Assembly (NCBI GenBank): GCA_032717465.1
Contig: CM064667.1
Span: 2,329,605-2,393,604, forward strand
Direction of reading: 5' to 3'
Length of the DNA stretch: 64,000 bases
Source: Coenobita brevimanus
Taxonomy: Eukaryota > Arthropoda > Malacostraca > Decapoda > Coenobitidae
The position numbers were made by a program, and so were the translations under genes. Under the pieces are notes generated by a model. It was given only the letters and a program-made list of their open reading frames with translations, did no database searches and had not been told where the DNA came from. Of the stretch, positions 35,325 to 48,925 are shown in pieces (the stretch's first letter is position 1; each line of letters opens with the position of its first letter).

Positions 35325-36140
35325 AAATATAAAGTTGAAACGGGTGTTATTTTTTCAGAAAAGTAATGTATAAGATGAGAATTAGTGTAAGTGGAAAGAA
35401 TTGTTATCAAAACTACACCCACTGTGTAAATCTGGTCAGTAAATATGTGATAGCAAGGAAATAAAGTGGAAACGGGTGTAATGTTAGCATGAATAAAACG
35501 TATAAGTTGAACATTACTGTAAGTTGTCATAATTGATGTCACGAGTACACCCACATTCTGGTCAGTAAGTATGTGATAGGAATTATATACAGTGGATGAT
35601 GTTGTAATGTTAGTAGTAAGGTATTTTATAAGTTGATTACTTGTGTAAGATGAAACAAATGATATCGCGATAACACTCCCTGTGTAAGTACGCGCAAATA
35701 TGACACTAAGTTCCATCGTACGTTCAGAAATGATGTAATATCAATTATATCAAGTGTTTACATGTGCAATGTTAGTGTAGAATAATTATATAAGTAAAAA
35801 AATAGGTTGTAAGTTGAATTAGTTGTCATAGCGACTTCACCGTGTGTGTTACTATGCGCTAATATTACGCTATATATTTACGTAAGGCCTGAAATAATCT
35901 CAAAACAGTTATATAAAGTTGAAAAGTGTATAATAATATTAGAAAGGTATTATGTTAGTAGAAAAAGCACAATACGAGTTGAAACATCAGTCACAGCGAG
36001 TTCACTCACTACGTAATTTAGCGCTAGCATTACGCTAAATGTTATCAAAAGGCCTGTGAATACGTAAAAACAGTTCAATATATTGTAAAATGGTAAAATG
36101 TTATTGTAGAAGTATTATGTAAGTAAAAAAAAATATATGT
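35325..36140. repeat. Degenerate tandem repeats in the piggyBac 3' region
   Basis: Five to six diverged copies of about 125-150 bp sharing GTTGAAA(C)GGGTGT, TATAAGTTGA, CACCC-CTGTGTAA and GTCAGTAA-TATG. They are AT-rich and non-coding and lie between the transposase stop and the right end. Confidence 0.7.
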
Positions 36141-36556
36141 ATCATGATTTTAGAATGTTAGCGATTCATGGGAACCAAGTTGGCGGATTTTGCTCGTTTC
36201 TCACGATGGTACAATGGTTATTTCTGCTCTATTTTTGTATAAAATCCAATATACTCTTTTATCACATGTTTTTATGTTTGTAATAAATTCATTTCTACTT
36301 ACTTTCATTGGTTTCCCAAACTTATAATACCATAGAAAACGTTTGATGCTCACACCGCATAGGGAGAACACGGGACCAGGTGGGACGAACGCAATACCTG
36401 GTTAAGCTAATTAGGGACCCCAGGGACCACTTTCGTTGCCACCGGCCATTGTTTCTGACCAAAAGCGAAAGTTTAAGCAAAAAAAAAAAAGGTCGAAAAT
36501 TGCCCGGGATTGGGGGGTACCAGTGGTCGAAAAGTTGCCGGGACGGGGCGGGTTAA

Positions 36557-36780
36557 ACTAACTTGGGTTTTGAGGTGATAAAGCTTCTTTTCAAAGCAAC
36601 GTGTCAATTATAGTAAAAAGAAAGTTGGTCTTACCTTGAAGGCTGACTTACACCGCTGACGACAGCAGTTACATCAAGCTGTTTGCCACTCGTTGTCCAC
36701 ACCTTTGCTCCTCGTTCAACTTCTCATTATCGTCCATGTCTTCACCTTTTTCAGCGTCTTTACTCCAACCATTTTCAGTT
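36557..36780. repeat. Interspersed repeat related to 46112-46560
   Basis: AACTTGGGTTTTGAG, AAAAAGAAAGTT, GCTGACGACAGCAGTTACATC and GTTGTCCACACCTTTGCTCC all recur in order at 46120-46490. At 46 kb the 45-bp central unit has expanded to six copies, whereas here it is single. No gene. Confidence 0.75.
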
Positions 36781-36799
36781 TCAATATATTGTCATAGCC

Positions 36800-37030
36800 T
36801 CAATATATATCAGTTTGTGAGAGACTAACGAGGAGAGTATGTGAGTGAGGTGCAGGGGGAGAAGCTGAGGATGAGATGGAGGGATGGAGTAGAGATGTAT
36901 ATGTGAGAGGGGGTGTGAGCTGGGGGGAGGGCCGTGCAATGGCGGCAGACAGGGAGAAGATGGTGATTTGTTTGTGGCCACCCCTTACGGGATCAAGGCG
37001 TCTGGCAGTAGGTAACCAAAACATTGGATA
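36800..37030 (+). pseudogene. LINE 3'-end fragment
   Basis: Near 36808-36895 the translation contains RLTRRVYVSEVQGEKLRMRWRDGV, which matches the minus-strand repeat at 60560-61000. It is followed by a tail, GATTTGTTTGTGGCCACCCC and ACGGGATCAAGGCGTCTGGC, found also at 46010-46050, 47780-47815 and 60480-60520 (complement). This is the C-terminal and 3' end of one LINE family, truncated at the 5' side. Confidence 0.7.
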
Positions 37031-37124
37031 CTACCAATATTACTATACTCTTTTCACTCTAACTTGGCCAAGATTTTCAAAGTTTTTCAGCTTGTTTCTT
37101 AGTTCAGTGGCAGAATGAGACAAT

Positions 37125-37475
37125 GCTATGGCCCTACATCCTTTCCCTAGCACTTCTTTGTGACTATATAGCATCATAAAAAGACAGTACTATGACTCTA
37201 CATCCTTTCCACAGCACTTCTGTGTGACTAGCATCATAAAAAGACAACACTATGGCTCTATATCCTTTCCATAGCACTTCTTTGTGACTAGCATCATAAA
37301 AAGACAATACTATGGCTCTATATCCTTTCCATAGCACTTCTTTGTGACTAGCATCATAAAAAGACAATACTATGGCTCTACATCCTTTCCATAGCACTTC
37401 TTTGTGACTAGCATCATAAAAAGACAGTATTATGGCTCTATATCCTTTCCACAGCACTTCTTTGTGGCTAGCATC
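37125..37475. repeat. 60-bp tandem repeat
   Basis: Nearly six copies of a 60-bp unit containing TAGCATCATAAAAAGACAAT and TTTCCATAGCACTTCTTTGTG. The unit length is a multiple of three, which keeps one minus-strand frame open; this is not a gene. Confidence 0.95.
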
Positions 37476-39547
<2,072 letters not shown>

Positions 39548-39557
<10 letters not shown>

Positions 39558-42500
39558 CCTCCCCACAAAGAAAAAAGAAATTTACAAAGGAAATTTCTTA
39601 TTACTCTAAAACAATCTGTACATGGCATTACAGAACATGCAAATGTCTTTCCTAATGTTACAAAACATGAGATCTCCCTAGCACGTTCAGTCATAGGTAC
39701 TTGCCAGTATCCCTTTAACAAATCAAACTTACTTATGTACCTAGCCTTTCCGATCTTGTCTATGCAATCTTCCACACGAGGGAGAGGATAAGTGTCTGTT
39801 TTGGTTATCTGATTAACACGTCTGTAGTCAATGCAAAGCCGCTGTGACCCACCTGGCTTAGGGACCAGAGTGACAGGAGAACTCCACTCGCTCTGACAGG
39901 GCTCAATCATCTTGTGGTCCAACAGGTAGCCAAGCTCCTTCTGGATGAGAGGAACTTTCACTGGGTTCACACGGTAAGGAGGCAATTTAATTGGCTTTGC
40001 GTCTCCAACATCGACATCATGCATCAACACAGTGGTTCTTCCTGGAGTGGCACGGAACACTTGCGGGTACTCCTGCAGTAATGCCAAAAACTCCTGCCTT
40101 TCCTTGGGTGGTAGATGAGAAAGCTTAGTCTGGAGATCATTCATGATATCAGGATTCTTCCCCAAACTATCACTCAGGCTCATACTGCATGGGAGAGCTT
40201 CACTTGCAGACTCGGGTGGAACAGCTACAGTGCAGACTGGATTATTTTCGTCCCGCCTGTGATATAACTTTAGCATGTTGATGTGACACAGTTGCTTGCT
40301 CTTTCTACGATCTGGTGTGGCGATGACATAGTTGACATCACTGAGTTTCTTCTCCACGAAATAAGGACCACTAAACTTGGCTTGAAGAGGTTGCCCATGA
40401 ACTGATAGCAGAATCAAAACCTGATCTCCTGGCTGAAAGTGGCGTAACCTGGACTTCTTATCATACCAAGTCTTCATCTTCTCCTGAGCAGCTCCTAAAT
40501 TCTCTCTTGCCAGCTGTAAAGCAGTGGACAGCCGTTCTTTGAACTTCATCACATACTCCAGCAGGTTGACGTCATCTTCCTCCGACAGCCAGCATTCCTT
40601 GAGTAACTTAAGGGGTCCTCTTACTTCATGGCCAAACAGTAGTTCAAAAGGTGAGAAGCCCAGTGATTCATTTGGAGATTCTCTTGCAGCAAATACAACG
40701 AATGGAAGACCTTTATCCCAGTCTTTCTGATGTTCCAAACAGTATTTCTTGAGCATCGATTTGAGTGTTTGATGATATCTCTCCAACGCTCCTTGGGTCT
40801 GGGGATGGTAAGCTGAAGACGTGATCTGGGTGATGCCCAACTCTTTCAGAGACTGCTTGAAAACATTTGACATGAAATTACTTCCCCGGTCTGACTGTAC
40901 CTCCTTAGGCAGACCAAACTTTGTGAAGAACCCTAGCATTTCCTTAACCACGTTCTTTGCTGAGATGTTTCTAAGTGGAATGGCTTCAGGATAACGAGTA
41001 GCCATATCAATCATGGTCAACACATAAGAAAATCCTGAAGAAGTCTTAGGAAGAGGGCCCACAATATCCACCAACACACGGGTGAAAGGCGCCTCAAAAG
41101 GAGGAATGGGAACTAGAGGTGCAACCTTTTCGGTCTGATTACACTTCCCCACAACTTGACAGGTGTGACAAGACTTACAATACCAGGAAACATCCCTGAA
41201 GATACCTGGCCAGTAAAAGTGTTTCAAAATGCGTGCCACAGTCTTCCTCACTCCAAGGTGTCCTGCCAAACTGGAATCATGAGCCACTCTAATGATATCC
41301 TGCCTACAAACACGAGGGATGACAACTTGATGTACAACCTCCCATTCACAGTCGGCTGATGCTGTTGGGGGTCTCCACTTCCTCATAAGTACTCCTGACT
41401 TTACATAATAACAAGTAGAAGCACCGGCTGACTCTTCCTCACTGTCAGCAGAGTTAGCTAGACCATTCAACTCAGGGTCAGCAACCTGCAACTCAATCAA
41501 CTCTTGACGGGACAAATTATCAACACTACGGGGTACTGCCTCATCTGGTGAGTGGTCCAAATTAGCAAGAAAAGTGTCAGCTAGGATAACATCATCATCA
41601 TCATTATCCTCTAAATCACCAGTAACTTTAGACTTAGCCCTAGTGACAGCACATGCAGGGAACACATCAGGGACATCACAATCCTGGGCCGCAGCCACTG
41701 GCTCACCAGACAACTGAGGAGCTGGACACACTTGACTTCCACCAATATCATTTCCAAGTAAGAAAGTTACACCTGACATTGGGAGTGTCTCAACCAACCC
41801 AACCATAACGGAACCATTAACAAAACCAGACTCTAAATTCACTCTGCACAGAGGAACAGAGAAGTAATTATTCCCTACACCTTGTAAGATTACAGTTTCA
41901 TCAGAGGAATTAACATTAGAGCCTAGAACACTGGTCAGCATAAGGGATTGGCAAGCACCTGTATCACGATATATTTTAACTGATTTCCTGTCATTACTGT
42001 CCAGAGGACTGACAAAACCATCAGACAGGAAATTAGCACATGAACTCTTGAGAGTGTCACCCACGTTACTGCTCAAAAGAGGAGCTCCATCATGAGAATT
42101 TAAGTTACCCCTCAAAGCAGGTTCAGTCAACTCAGTTAAAGAATTCTGGGAACTCTCAAGAGTGGACACTAGACCAATTGACTGAATATTTAAAGACTCC
42201 TTTTTGTTCACATCACGCTGTCTCCTGAAACATCTCTCCGTAGTATGACCAAGCTTACTACAATAAGTACATTTACTTTTCTGAAATCTAGAGGTGAAGC
42301 TGGTATTTACTTCCTGAGAAACATCATCTTTATTTTCTTTCCTGTTACCTGTACTCTGAGTAGAGGCAACGTACTTACTCTCAGCTTTCCCTTTTTCTCT
42401 AGAATATCTCTTGTGAGTGAGAACATACTCATCAGCTAAAACTGCAGCATCAGACAAATTATCTATTCTTTTCTCATCAAGATATAGGCTTACATCTTTA

Positions 42501-43324
42501 TAAATACACCTTTTGAAATCCTCCAGCAAAATCATCTGCTTAAATTTACCAAAATCAGAATCCACATTCTTAGAATTTAACCACTGCTCTAACAGATCTT
42601 CTTTGATTTTTGCATACTCAACATGGGATTGCTTATCTTGCTTGTAAGTTGTCCTAAATTTTACTCTATTGGCTTCAGGAACAAGCTCATAGGCCTTAAG
42701 AATCAAGCTCTTAACTACATCATAATTATCAGACTGATCCTGAGGCAAAGATGCATAAGTTACTTGAGCTTTACCGGTGAGAACAGTTTGAAGGAGTACT
42801 GGCCAATACTCCTTAGGCCAATTAAAACCTGTAGCTACCCTCTCAAACAACTGAAAATACTTTGTTAAATCAGATTCATTAAAAGGAGGGACAAGTTTAA
42901 CATTTTTAGCCACATCAAAATCATCAGAGCTAGATGATCCAGTTCCACCTTGTTTCATGCGATACTCATGGTCTGCCTGAATCCTGGCAAGTTCAATTTG
43001 TGCCTGAGCCTATACCTGTGCCTCTTCAATACGAGCATTTGCTTCCTTAACACGAGACTCCGCCTCCTTAGCCTTAGCCTCCTGCAGAGCTAGCTGTAAC
43101 TTAGCTAATTCAATCTGCGTTTGCTCATTTGGAGGAGTTACATTAAACAAGCTTTTATTAATCATGCCAACAATTTGATCTTTAGAATGATGAGAGTGAA
43201 CTGCAATTCCCAATTGTTGAGCAACAAGCTTAAGTTCATTCTTTGTTCTGTTTTCTATATCACACACTGTTTGCACATTTGACAAAAAATCTTTGGCTTC
43301 ATCAAGTGTAGAAATAGTAGCCAT
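39548..43324 (-). pseudogene. Gag-protease-integrase-RT polyprotein, one stop, RT truncated
   Basis: One minus-strand frame runs from ATG 43324 to 39548 with a single in-frame TAG (43010-43012). Residues below are counted from the Met at 42958. N-terminal to it lie a SAP-like segment (NELKLVAQQLGI) and an Ala/Glu-rich helix. Then a capsid whose second part (about 95-180; LEQWLNSK, LLEDFKR) resembles a SCAN domain, a CCHC knuckle (Cys 230-Cys 243), protease DTG at 332-334, integrase HHCC finger (His 560, His 567, Cys 597, Cys 600), and an integrase core with Asp 631, Asp 690 and Glu 726 (35 residues between the last two). A GPY/F-like module (FSGPYFVEKK, 862-871) follows. RT starts near 980 and reaches SKFDLLKGYWQVP (1076-1088). 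The YxDD box and RNase H are lacking; the last 35 residues are read-through of 3' non-coding sequence. Not autonomous. Confidence 0.9.
39558..39570 (-). other. Polypurine tract of Gypsy element 2
   Basis: On the minus strand CTTTGTGGGGAGG lies immediately before the 3' LTR (TGCTAC). This is the expected position and composition of a plus-strand primer. Confidence 0.8.
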
Positions 43325-43387
43325 TATGAATATATCACAGTCACAAAATATCAAACAATATCCTTATGATAATATCCTGAATATCCT

Positions 43388-43402
43388 GATATGAGGTCGC
43401 CA
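43388..43402 (-). other. Primer-binding site of Gypsy element 2
   Basis: TGGCGACCTCATATC on the minus strand, six bases after the 5' LTR end. It agrees with the site of Gypsy element 1 over the first 12 bases. Confidence 0.75.
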
Positions 43403-43408
43403 AATTTA

Positions 43409-44196
43409 TGTTACGGAACAGAGAAAGATAATGTACACTTTAAGTGAGAATACGAAGAGTCACTACTGTCCCGTAAAGTTCCAGGTTCAAAACAAAAGAG
43501 TTAGGTAAAATTACAAGTTAAAGTTTAATGCTTAAATTAACAACAAAACATTCAGGACTCATAAGGATAATGTAATGGCAAATAAACAGGTTAAATATAT
43601 GGATAACTGCAATAGCCTCTATTAACACGAAATTAGCAAGAGTAAATTTATCTAAGTCAGCCCTGATAAAATGAGATACCAGATAATACTCAGTGAATGC
43701 CAGATAAATTATTACAGATACAAACTATTATCAAAAATGACTGACAAAGAACCCTACATAAATTACAAAAAACTTCACTAGGCCTACAAATCAACACCTT
43801 ATGCTATACAGTACAAGGAAAAAATGCAATAACAGTTATACTCAAATTACACACAGCTGCTAGATGTTTGGAGATTTCTTGAGCACTCACAATAATAATA
43901 TCTGTACAGGGGAGGACAGAGATGTGAACAAAATGAGGAGCAGATCTAAGTGGCAATGATGCAGAGACTGAGCTCATTATATAGGGGCCGGCAGAGCCTG
44001 ACACAACTTGTAAGAGGGACGCGCAAATGAAGCGATGGGGACAAACGGTCGACAATCCCGCACTGAATAACAGAAAGGACGACTTACTCTACTATAACGG
44101 TAGAAGGGGGGGACTGAGGCAGAACACGCTCGTGATGAAACATGCAGCAACTGTGCGTTAAAATTACACAAAGGATGATGAAATCATAGGCTATGT

Positions 44197-44200
<4 letters not shown>
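43409..44200 (-). repeat. 5' LTR of Gypsy element 2
   Basis: 792 bp, the upstream LTR for minus-strand transcription. Confidence 0.96.

Positions 44201-44253
<53 letters not shown>
44201..44253. repeat. (TA)n microsatellite, right part
   Basis: Right piece of the TA tract split by Gypsy element 2. Confidence 0.97.
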
Positions 44254-44254
<1 letters not shown>

Positions 44255-44939
44255 CATTGAACAACCATGGGGACATCACACATCCTTATCGCACGGCCAC
44301 ACCGATCGTGAACCATTAACTTAGATGCCCATTTACCCTTAAACACTCCTCACCACCATCATAAAAACTCTTGACAGCACCTAGCAGCTTACCATCTACA
44401 CCATACATCCGCAAAACCTTCCACAATGCTTCTCTGTCTACTTTTGTCGTATGCTTTTTTCAGATCCTAGAATGCCATAAACACCTTATAATCCTTCTCA
44501 CAAGCCTTCTTCTTTATCTGTCTCACTGTAAATATTTGATCCACAAGTCTCCTTCCATCCTGTTCATCACTCACTAGGACTTTTGATATCTCTCTTACTT
44601 TCTCTGTAGTTATTCTTACATATACCTTCCCTACCACACTAATAAGCTTATGCCACGATAATTCTTGCACTCACTTCGCTCACCTTTATTTTTGTACAGG
44701 GGTACAATCACAGCCTTTTTCCACTCTGCAGGCACAGTTTCACTCATCCATGCCTCCTTACATATCTCCAACAAGCACTTCATTCCACTCTGTCCACTAC
44801 ACTTAAGCATTTCTGCATACACCTCATAAACCCCAGCTGCTTTCCCATTTTTCAGCCGATTCACAGCGCTCTTCACCTGTGCGAGTGTCACGTCTCCTGG
44901 CACTGCATTCCTTCTCTGCACAACCCCAAAACCAATCAT
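44254..44939 (-). pseudogene. LINE, 5' half (split by the Gypsy element)
   Basis: Minus-strand frames give RT fingers and palm: VNRLKNGKAAGVYEVYAEML, VPAEWKKAVIVPLYKNKG, ECKNYRGISLL, then (after a frameshift near 44650) a continuation to a damaged KAYD motif and CVMSPWLFNVY, ending exactly at the (TA)n tract. The reading continues at 38616 with MDGVMREV. Missing N-terminal endonuclease; several frameshifts. Confidence 0.8.
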
Positions 44940-45109
44940 GTTTACAGCCGCTACGCAGCTGCCAATTTTAGGCCAGGTTAGAGTAAAATGAGTTTAGTTT
45001 AAGAGGTTCCTAGCACATCCTCTGTAGCTATTTAACCTAGTGCTTCTTTGTTACTTATCATATTTTACCTTAAATTGGCTAATAGTGTTGAAACATAAAT
45101 AAAAAATGG

Positions 45110-45610
45110 CAGGGATAAGGCACTGAATAGGGAGGCTGCCAGAGATCGAGCAGCGTGGAAATCAGCCATTAGGTGACCAAGGCCAGCGCATGCATGTTGG
45201 ATCCTTTATCAATAGTACAGTACTGGGAGTGTTATCTCAGGGATAAAGGACTGAATAGGGAGGCTGCCAGAGATCGAGCTGCATTGAAAGCCACCATCAG
45301 GTGTCCAAGGTAGACGCACTGAAGCAGGTTAGAGCCTTCATAAATGATACAATACTGAGAGTGTGGCATCAGGGGTAAAGGTCCATAGGGAGGCTGCCAG
45401 AGATCGAGCTGGGTGGAGAGCCGCCATTAGGTGACCAAGACAGATGCACTGAGGCAGGTTGGAGCCTTTATAAATGATACAATACTGAGAGTGTGACATC
45501 AGGGGTAAGGGAGTGAAAAGGAAGGCTGCCAGAGATTGAGCAGCGTGTAGAGTCGCCATTAGGTGACCAAGGCTGAGGCATTGCTGCTGGAGCCTTTATA
45601 AACAATACAA
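45110..45610. repeat. About 128-bp tandem repeat
   Basis: Four copies of 120-130 bp sharing AGGGAGGCTGCCAGAGATCG, CCATTAGGTGACCAAG, GAGCCTTTATAAAT and CAATACTGAGAGTGTG. No gene. Confidence 0.93.
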
Positions 45611-45819
45611 AGTGTGTGCATTCAGTAGTAATGCTAAGTCAGTCCACTTCTACACCAAAGTACAGTACATGCTTGGCTGTCATCAACCCTGGCAGGTACT
45701 TGCATCAGTCAAATGTAGCTAAACACTTGGTAACTACACAATTATCACGGAAAAGACATTCACCCACAGGTATACAGCACAGGCCAAGAAGCACGGCTAA
45801 ATTACACTACCATTTTTTT

Positions 45820-46060
45820 ATTGACCTGGGAGGAGGGCAGCGAAATGGCAGGGGATAGGGTGACATGGAGGCGATTTGTTGGGGGTGTGAGCTGGGAGAA
45901 GGGCAGCGAAATGGCAGGGGATAGGGTGACATGGAGGCGATTTGTTTGGGGTGTGAGCTGGTGGGAAAGGATACGAAATGGCAGGGGACAGGGTGACATG
46001 GAGGTAATTTGTTTGTGGCTACCCCTTAAAGGATTAAGGCATCTGGCAATAGATTAACAG
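45820..46060 (+). pseudogene. LINE 3'-end fragment with triplicated segment
   Basis: Three tandem copies of a segment of roughly 66-75 bp encoding GSEMAGDRVTWRRFVGGVSW, ending in the common LINE tail (TTTGTTTGTGGCTACCCC, GGCATCTGGCAATAGA). It is the same family tail as at 36980, 47790 and 60490. Confidence 0.7.
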
Positions 46061-46111
46061 ACAGATAGATAAACTTGTCGTCATCATACCAACTTTACTC
46101 AATTTTTTGCC

Positions 46112-46560
46112 CATAAAATGAACTTGGGTTTTGAGCTAACAAGAGTCCTATTTTGCAATGTGTCAAAAAGAAAGTTAAGTCTCACCTTGGAGGATGTCAA
46201 GTACACGTATGATGGCAGCAGCTACATCACCTTGGAGGATGTCAAGTACACGTATGATGGCAGCAGCTACATCACCTTGGAGGATGTCAAGTACATGTAT
46301 GATGGCAGCAGCTACATCACCTTGGAGGATGTCAAGTACACGTATGATGGCAGCAGCTACATCACCTTGGAGGTTGTCAAGTACACGTATGATGGCAGCA
46401 GCTACATCACCTTGGAGAATGTCAAGTACACGTATGATGGCAGCAGCTACATCAGGTTTCATACGCGTTGTCCACATCTTTGCTCCACCTCGTTCAACTT
46501 CTATCACCTTGTTCAACTTCTCTATCATCCATCTTCACCTCGTTCAAACTCAGTACTACA
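46112..46560. repeat. Interspersed repeat with six 45-bp units
   Basis: Six 45-bp units at about 46187-46455 contain ACCTTGGAGGATGTCAAGTA and ATGATGGCAGCAGCTACATC. The unit is open in frames on both strands because its length is a multiple of three. The flanks match 36557-36780, where the unit is single, so the expansion is local. Confidence 0.9.
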
Positions 46561-46734
46561 ACTGTCCTCTGTTTCTCCTCCATATCAGTCGTGGCAAATC
46601 CTGAAAATAATAATAACAACAATTTTGTCCAAGGGAATTCATGGGTGCTCTAAGTGGCTGTACTTTTTGATGGTAAATCCAAATATGAAATCAGAGTTTT
46701 CCTCTCAGGCGTAGTATTCTTGTGACGCCACGTG

Positions 46735-47600
46735 TGCTGTGGCACACCTAATGTCTGACTTGGCTCGTATCTCTGACTGGGGTAAAAATAATCTTGTTTT
46801 TAATGCGTCAGAGACTCAGTTCTTACATCTATCAACCCGACAAAATCTTCCACATGTATACCCACTAATGTTTAATAATATTCAGCTTAATCCTGCATCA
46901 TCCTTGAACATGCTTGGGGTTTCATTCACTCAGGACGTATCTTGGAAAGATCATATTACATCTCTTGTAAAATCTGCTTCCAAGAGATTGGGTGTGCTAA
47001 GCCGACTCCGTACCTTTTTTGCCCCTGCACAGCTGTTGACTTTATACACGGGTTTTATTCGCCCCTGTGCAGAGTATAACTCTCATGTGTGGGGAGGCTC
47101 CCCACATACAGCTCTTCTCAATAGGGTGGAGTCAAAGGCTTTTCGTCTCATTAACTCTCCTTCTCGTACTGGCTCCCTTCAACCTCTGTCACTTCGCCGC
47201 ACTGTTGCATTTTTATCTCTTCTATTGCTACTTCAATGGTCACTGCTCCTCTCTACTGTCTGTATAAATCCCTCCACCTCTACGACGGGCGCGTAGCACC
47301 CGTCTAGCAGCAAACCCTCATCCCTTTTCTGTCCAACTCTCTAATGCAAGAGTTAACTGTTACTCCCAGTCCTTCATTTATGCAGCAGGTCAACTCTGGA
47401 ACTGTCTCGCTCTGTCTGTATTTCCTACTTCCGACGATCTCCAGTTTTTCAAACACATAGTGGTAGGTGGTGGCAACCATCATCCACTCACTTGATGTAG
47501 TGCAGCCTGCTTCTTCCTTAGCCTTTATCATTCTTTTTCTGTGCCTGCCCTCCTCTCTTCCTATTTCTCCCATCTTTCGTGTCACTTCTTATTGCTTTTC
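46735..47600 (+). pseudogene. Jockey-like LINE, RT C-terminal part
   Basis: A 185-codon frame (46739-47296) encodes LARISDWGKNNLVFNASETQ, LHLSTRQNLP, LNMLGVSFTQDVSWKDHI, ASKRLGVLSRLRTFF and AEYNSHVWGGSPHTALLNRV. This is the region after the RT palm in Jockey/CR1-group LINEs. After a shift near 47280 the frame continues with LSNARVNCYSQSFI and LSVFPTSDDLQFFK. Truncated at the 5' side. A related 3' tail lies at 62040-62260. Confidence 0.8.
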
Positions 47601-48270
47601 TTTCCTTTACAGGTGGCTTTACATTGAGTGACAAGCCAAATGGTTTCCTGTAAGCCAAGAAACCATTTACAACGCTGGGTGGTAGCCATATAACCAAACC
47701 ATACGTGCTCCCTACGTGTCAACAAGTGGGTTGGTGGAGGATTAGTGCCCCTCCCCGTAAAACAACTCACTCAAAGTCAAATGGCCACCTTCTTACGGGA
47801 TTATGGCGTCTGGCAATAGACAGATAGATAGAAAGTGTGTCCAGGCATCTCGAAATGAACGGATCTTAAATTTGGCTCTCATTTGTATTTTGCTTTTTTT
47901 CTTGGAAGGAACGGTTTCCTGGCTCGTGGCCTTTGGTTCCTTCTTTCTTGCATTAAAAATAATATATATATATGTTCGTCATTTATCGTACTCAGGGAAT
48001 ACAAAATGAATTATATATAATTTTTTAATATTAGGCATAAAGTTTGCTATAAACTTAACACAGTGTATTGGTTTGGAGGTAAAGAACTGGTAATGGTGGG
48101 CGGCCATGCCTTTGGCTATTACGTCGGATAAATGGGCTATTACTGTCAGTGCAAAGACTTGTGTGGCATCTCGTCTGAGTGGACGCATTTTTACATCAAA
48201 CCTATTTAGCTTCTTTATTGGTCAACATGACAGGATGTGGAGAAGGCATTGTGTATGTCCTGTGAGTGAG
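47601..48270. other. LINE tail and unannotated sequence
   Basis: At 47776-47830 is the GGCCACCTTCTTACGGGATT / GGCGTCTGGCAATAGACAG tail of the LINE family at 36980. About 47845-47930 resembles 62185-62260 (TCTCGAAATGAACGGATCTT). The rest, to 48270, shows no gene. Confidence 0.5.
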
Positions 48271-48291
48271 TTGGAAGATGACAGGCGTGGA

Positions 48292-48325
<34 letters not shown>

Positions 48326-48396
48326 GGTGGTGGTGGTGGTGGAGAAGGCATTGTGTATGTCCTGTGAGTGAGTTGGAAGATGGCAGGCGTGGATGA

Positions 48397-48430
<34 letters not shown>

Positions 48431-48486
48431 GGTGGAGAAGGCATTGTGTATGTCCTGTGAGTGAGTTGGAAGATGGCAGGCGTGGA

Positions 48487-48520
<34 letters not shown>

Positions 48521-48580
48521 GGTGGTGGTGGAGAAGGCATTGTGTATGTCCTGTGAGTGAGTTGGAAGATGGCAGGCGTG

Positions 48581-48613
<33 letters not shown>

Positions 48614-48675
48614 GGTGGTGGTGGAGAAGGCATTGTGTATGTCCTGTGAGTGAGTTGGAAGATGGCAGGCGTGGA

Positions 48676-48709
<34 letters not shown>

Positions 48710-48885
48710 GGTGGTGATGGTGGTGATGGAGAAGGCATTGTGTATGTACTGTGAGTGAGTTGGAAGATGGCAGGCGTGGATGATGATGATGATGATGATG
48801 ATGATGGCGGCGGCGGTGGTGGTGGTGGTGGTGGTGGAGAAGGCATTGTGTATGTACTGTGAGTGAATTGGAAGATGGCAGGGGT
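48236..48885. repeat. About 110-bp higher-order repeat with (GAT)n(GGT)n
   Basis: Six copies of a compound unit: GGAGAAGGCATTGTGTATGT, CTGTGAGTGAGTTGGAAGAT, GGCAGGCGTG, then (GAT)n and (GGT)n of varying length. Unit length varies only through the trinucleotide tracts. Confidence 0.95.
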
Positions 48886-48891
48886 GGATGA

Positions 48892-48925
<34 letters not shown>

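Larger units (their letters stand above)
32661..36552 (+). mobile_element. piggyBac-like DNA transposon
   Basis: A 3892-bp element flanked by TTAA on both sides (32657-32660 and 36553-36556), the diagnostic piggyBac target. Terminal inverted repeats are CCCGCGCCGTCCCG on the left and the complement of CCCGCCCCGTCCCG on the right, with one mismatch in 14. The left subterminal region has two copies of a hairpin-forming GAGGACGTACTTCCACGTCC; the right end has two GGTCGAAAA-type repeats. It encodes one transposase, broken only by two frameshifts, so the element may be recently active or its breaks may be sequence errors. Confidence 0.95.

Noticed and set aside
43804..44171. Minus-strand frames in the LTR of Gypsy element 2
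   Set aside because: Duplicated in both LTRs and altered by a one-base indel between them, without a known domain.
46118..46714. A 198-codon frame with 15-residue repeats
   Set aside because: The repeat length is a multiple of three, so frames stay open on both strands. The sister copy at 36.6 kb has no corresponding frame.
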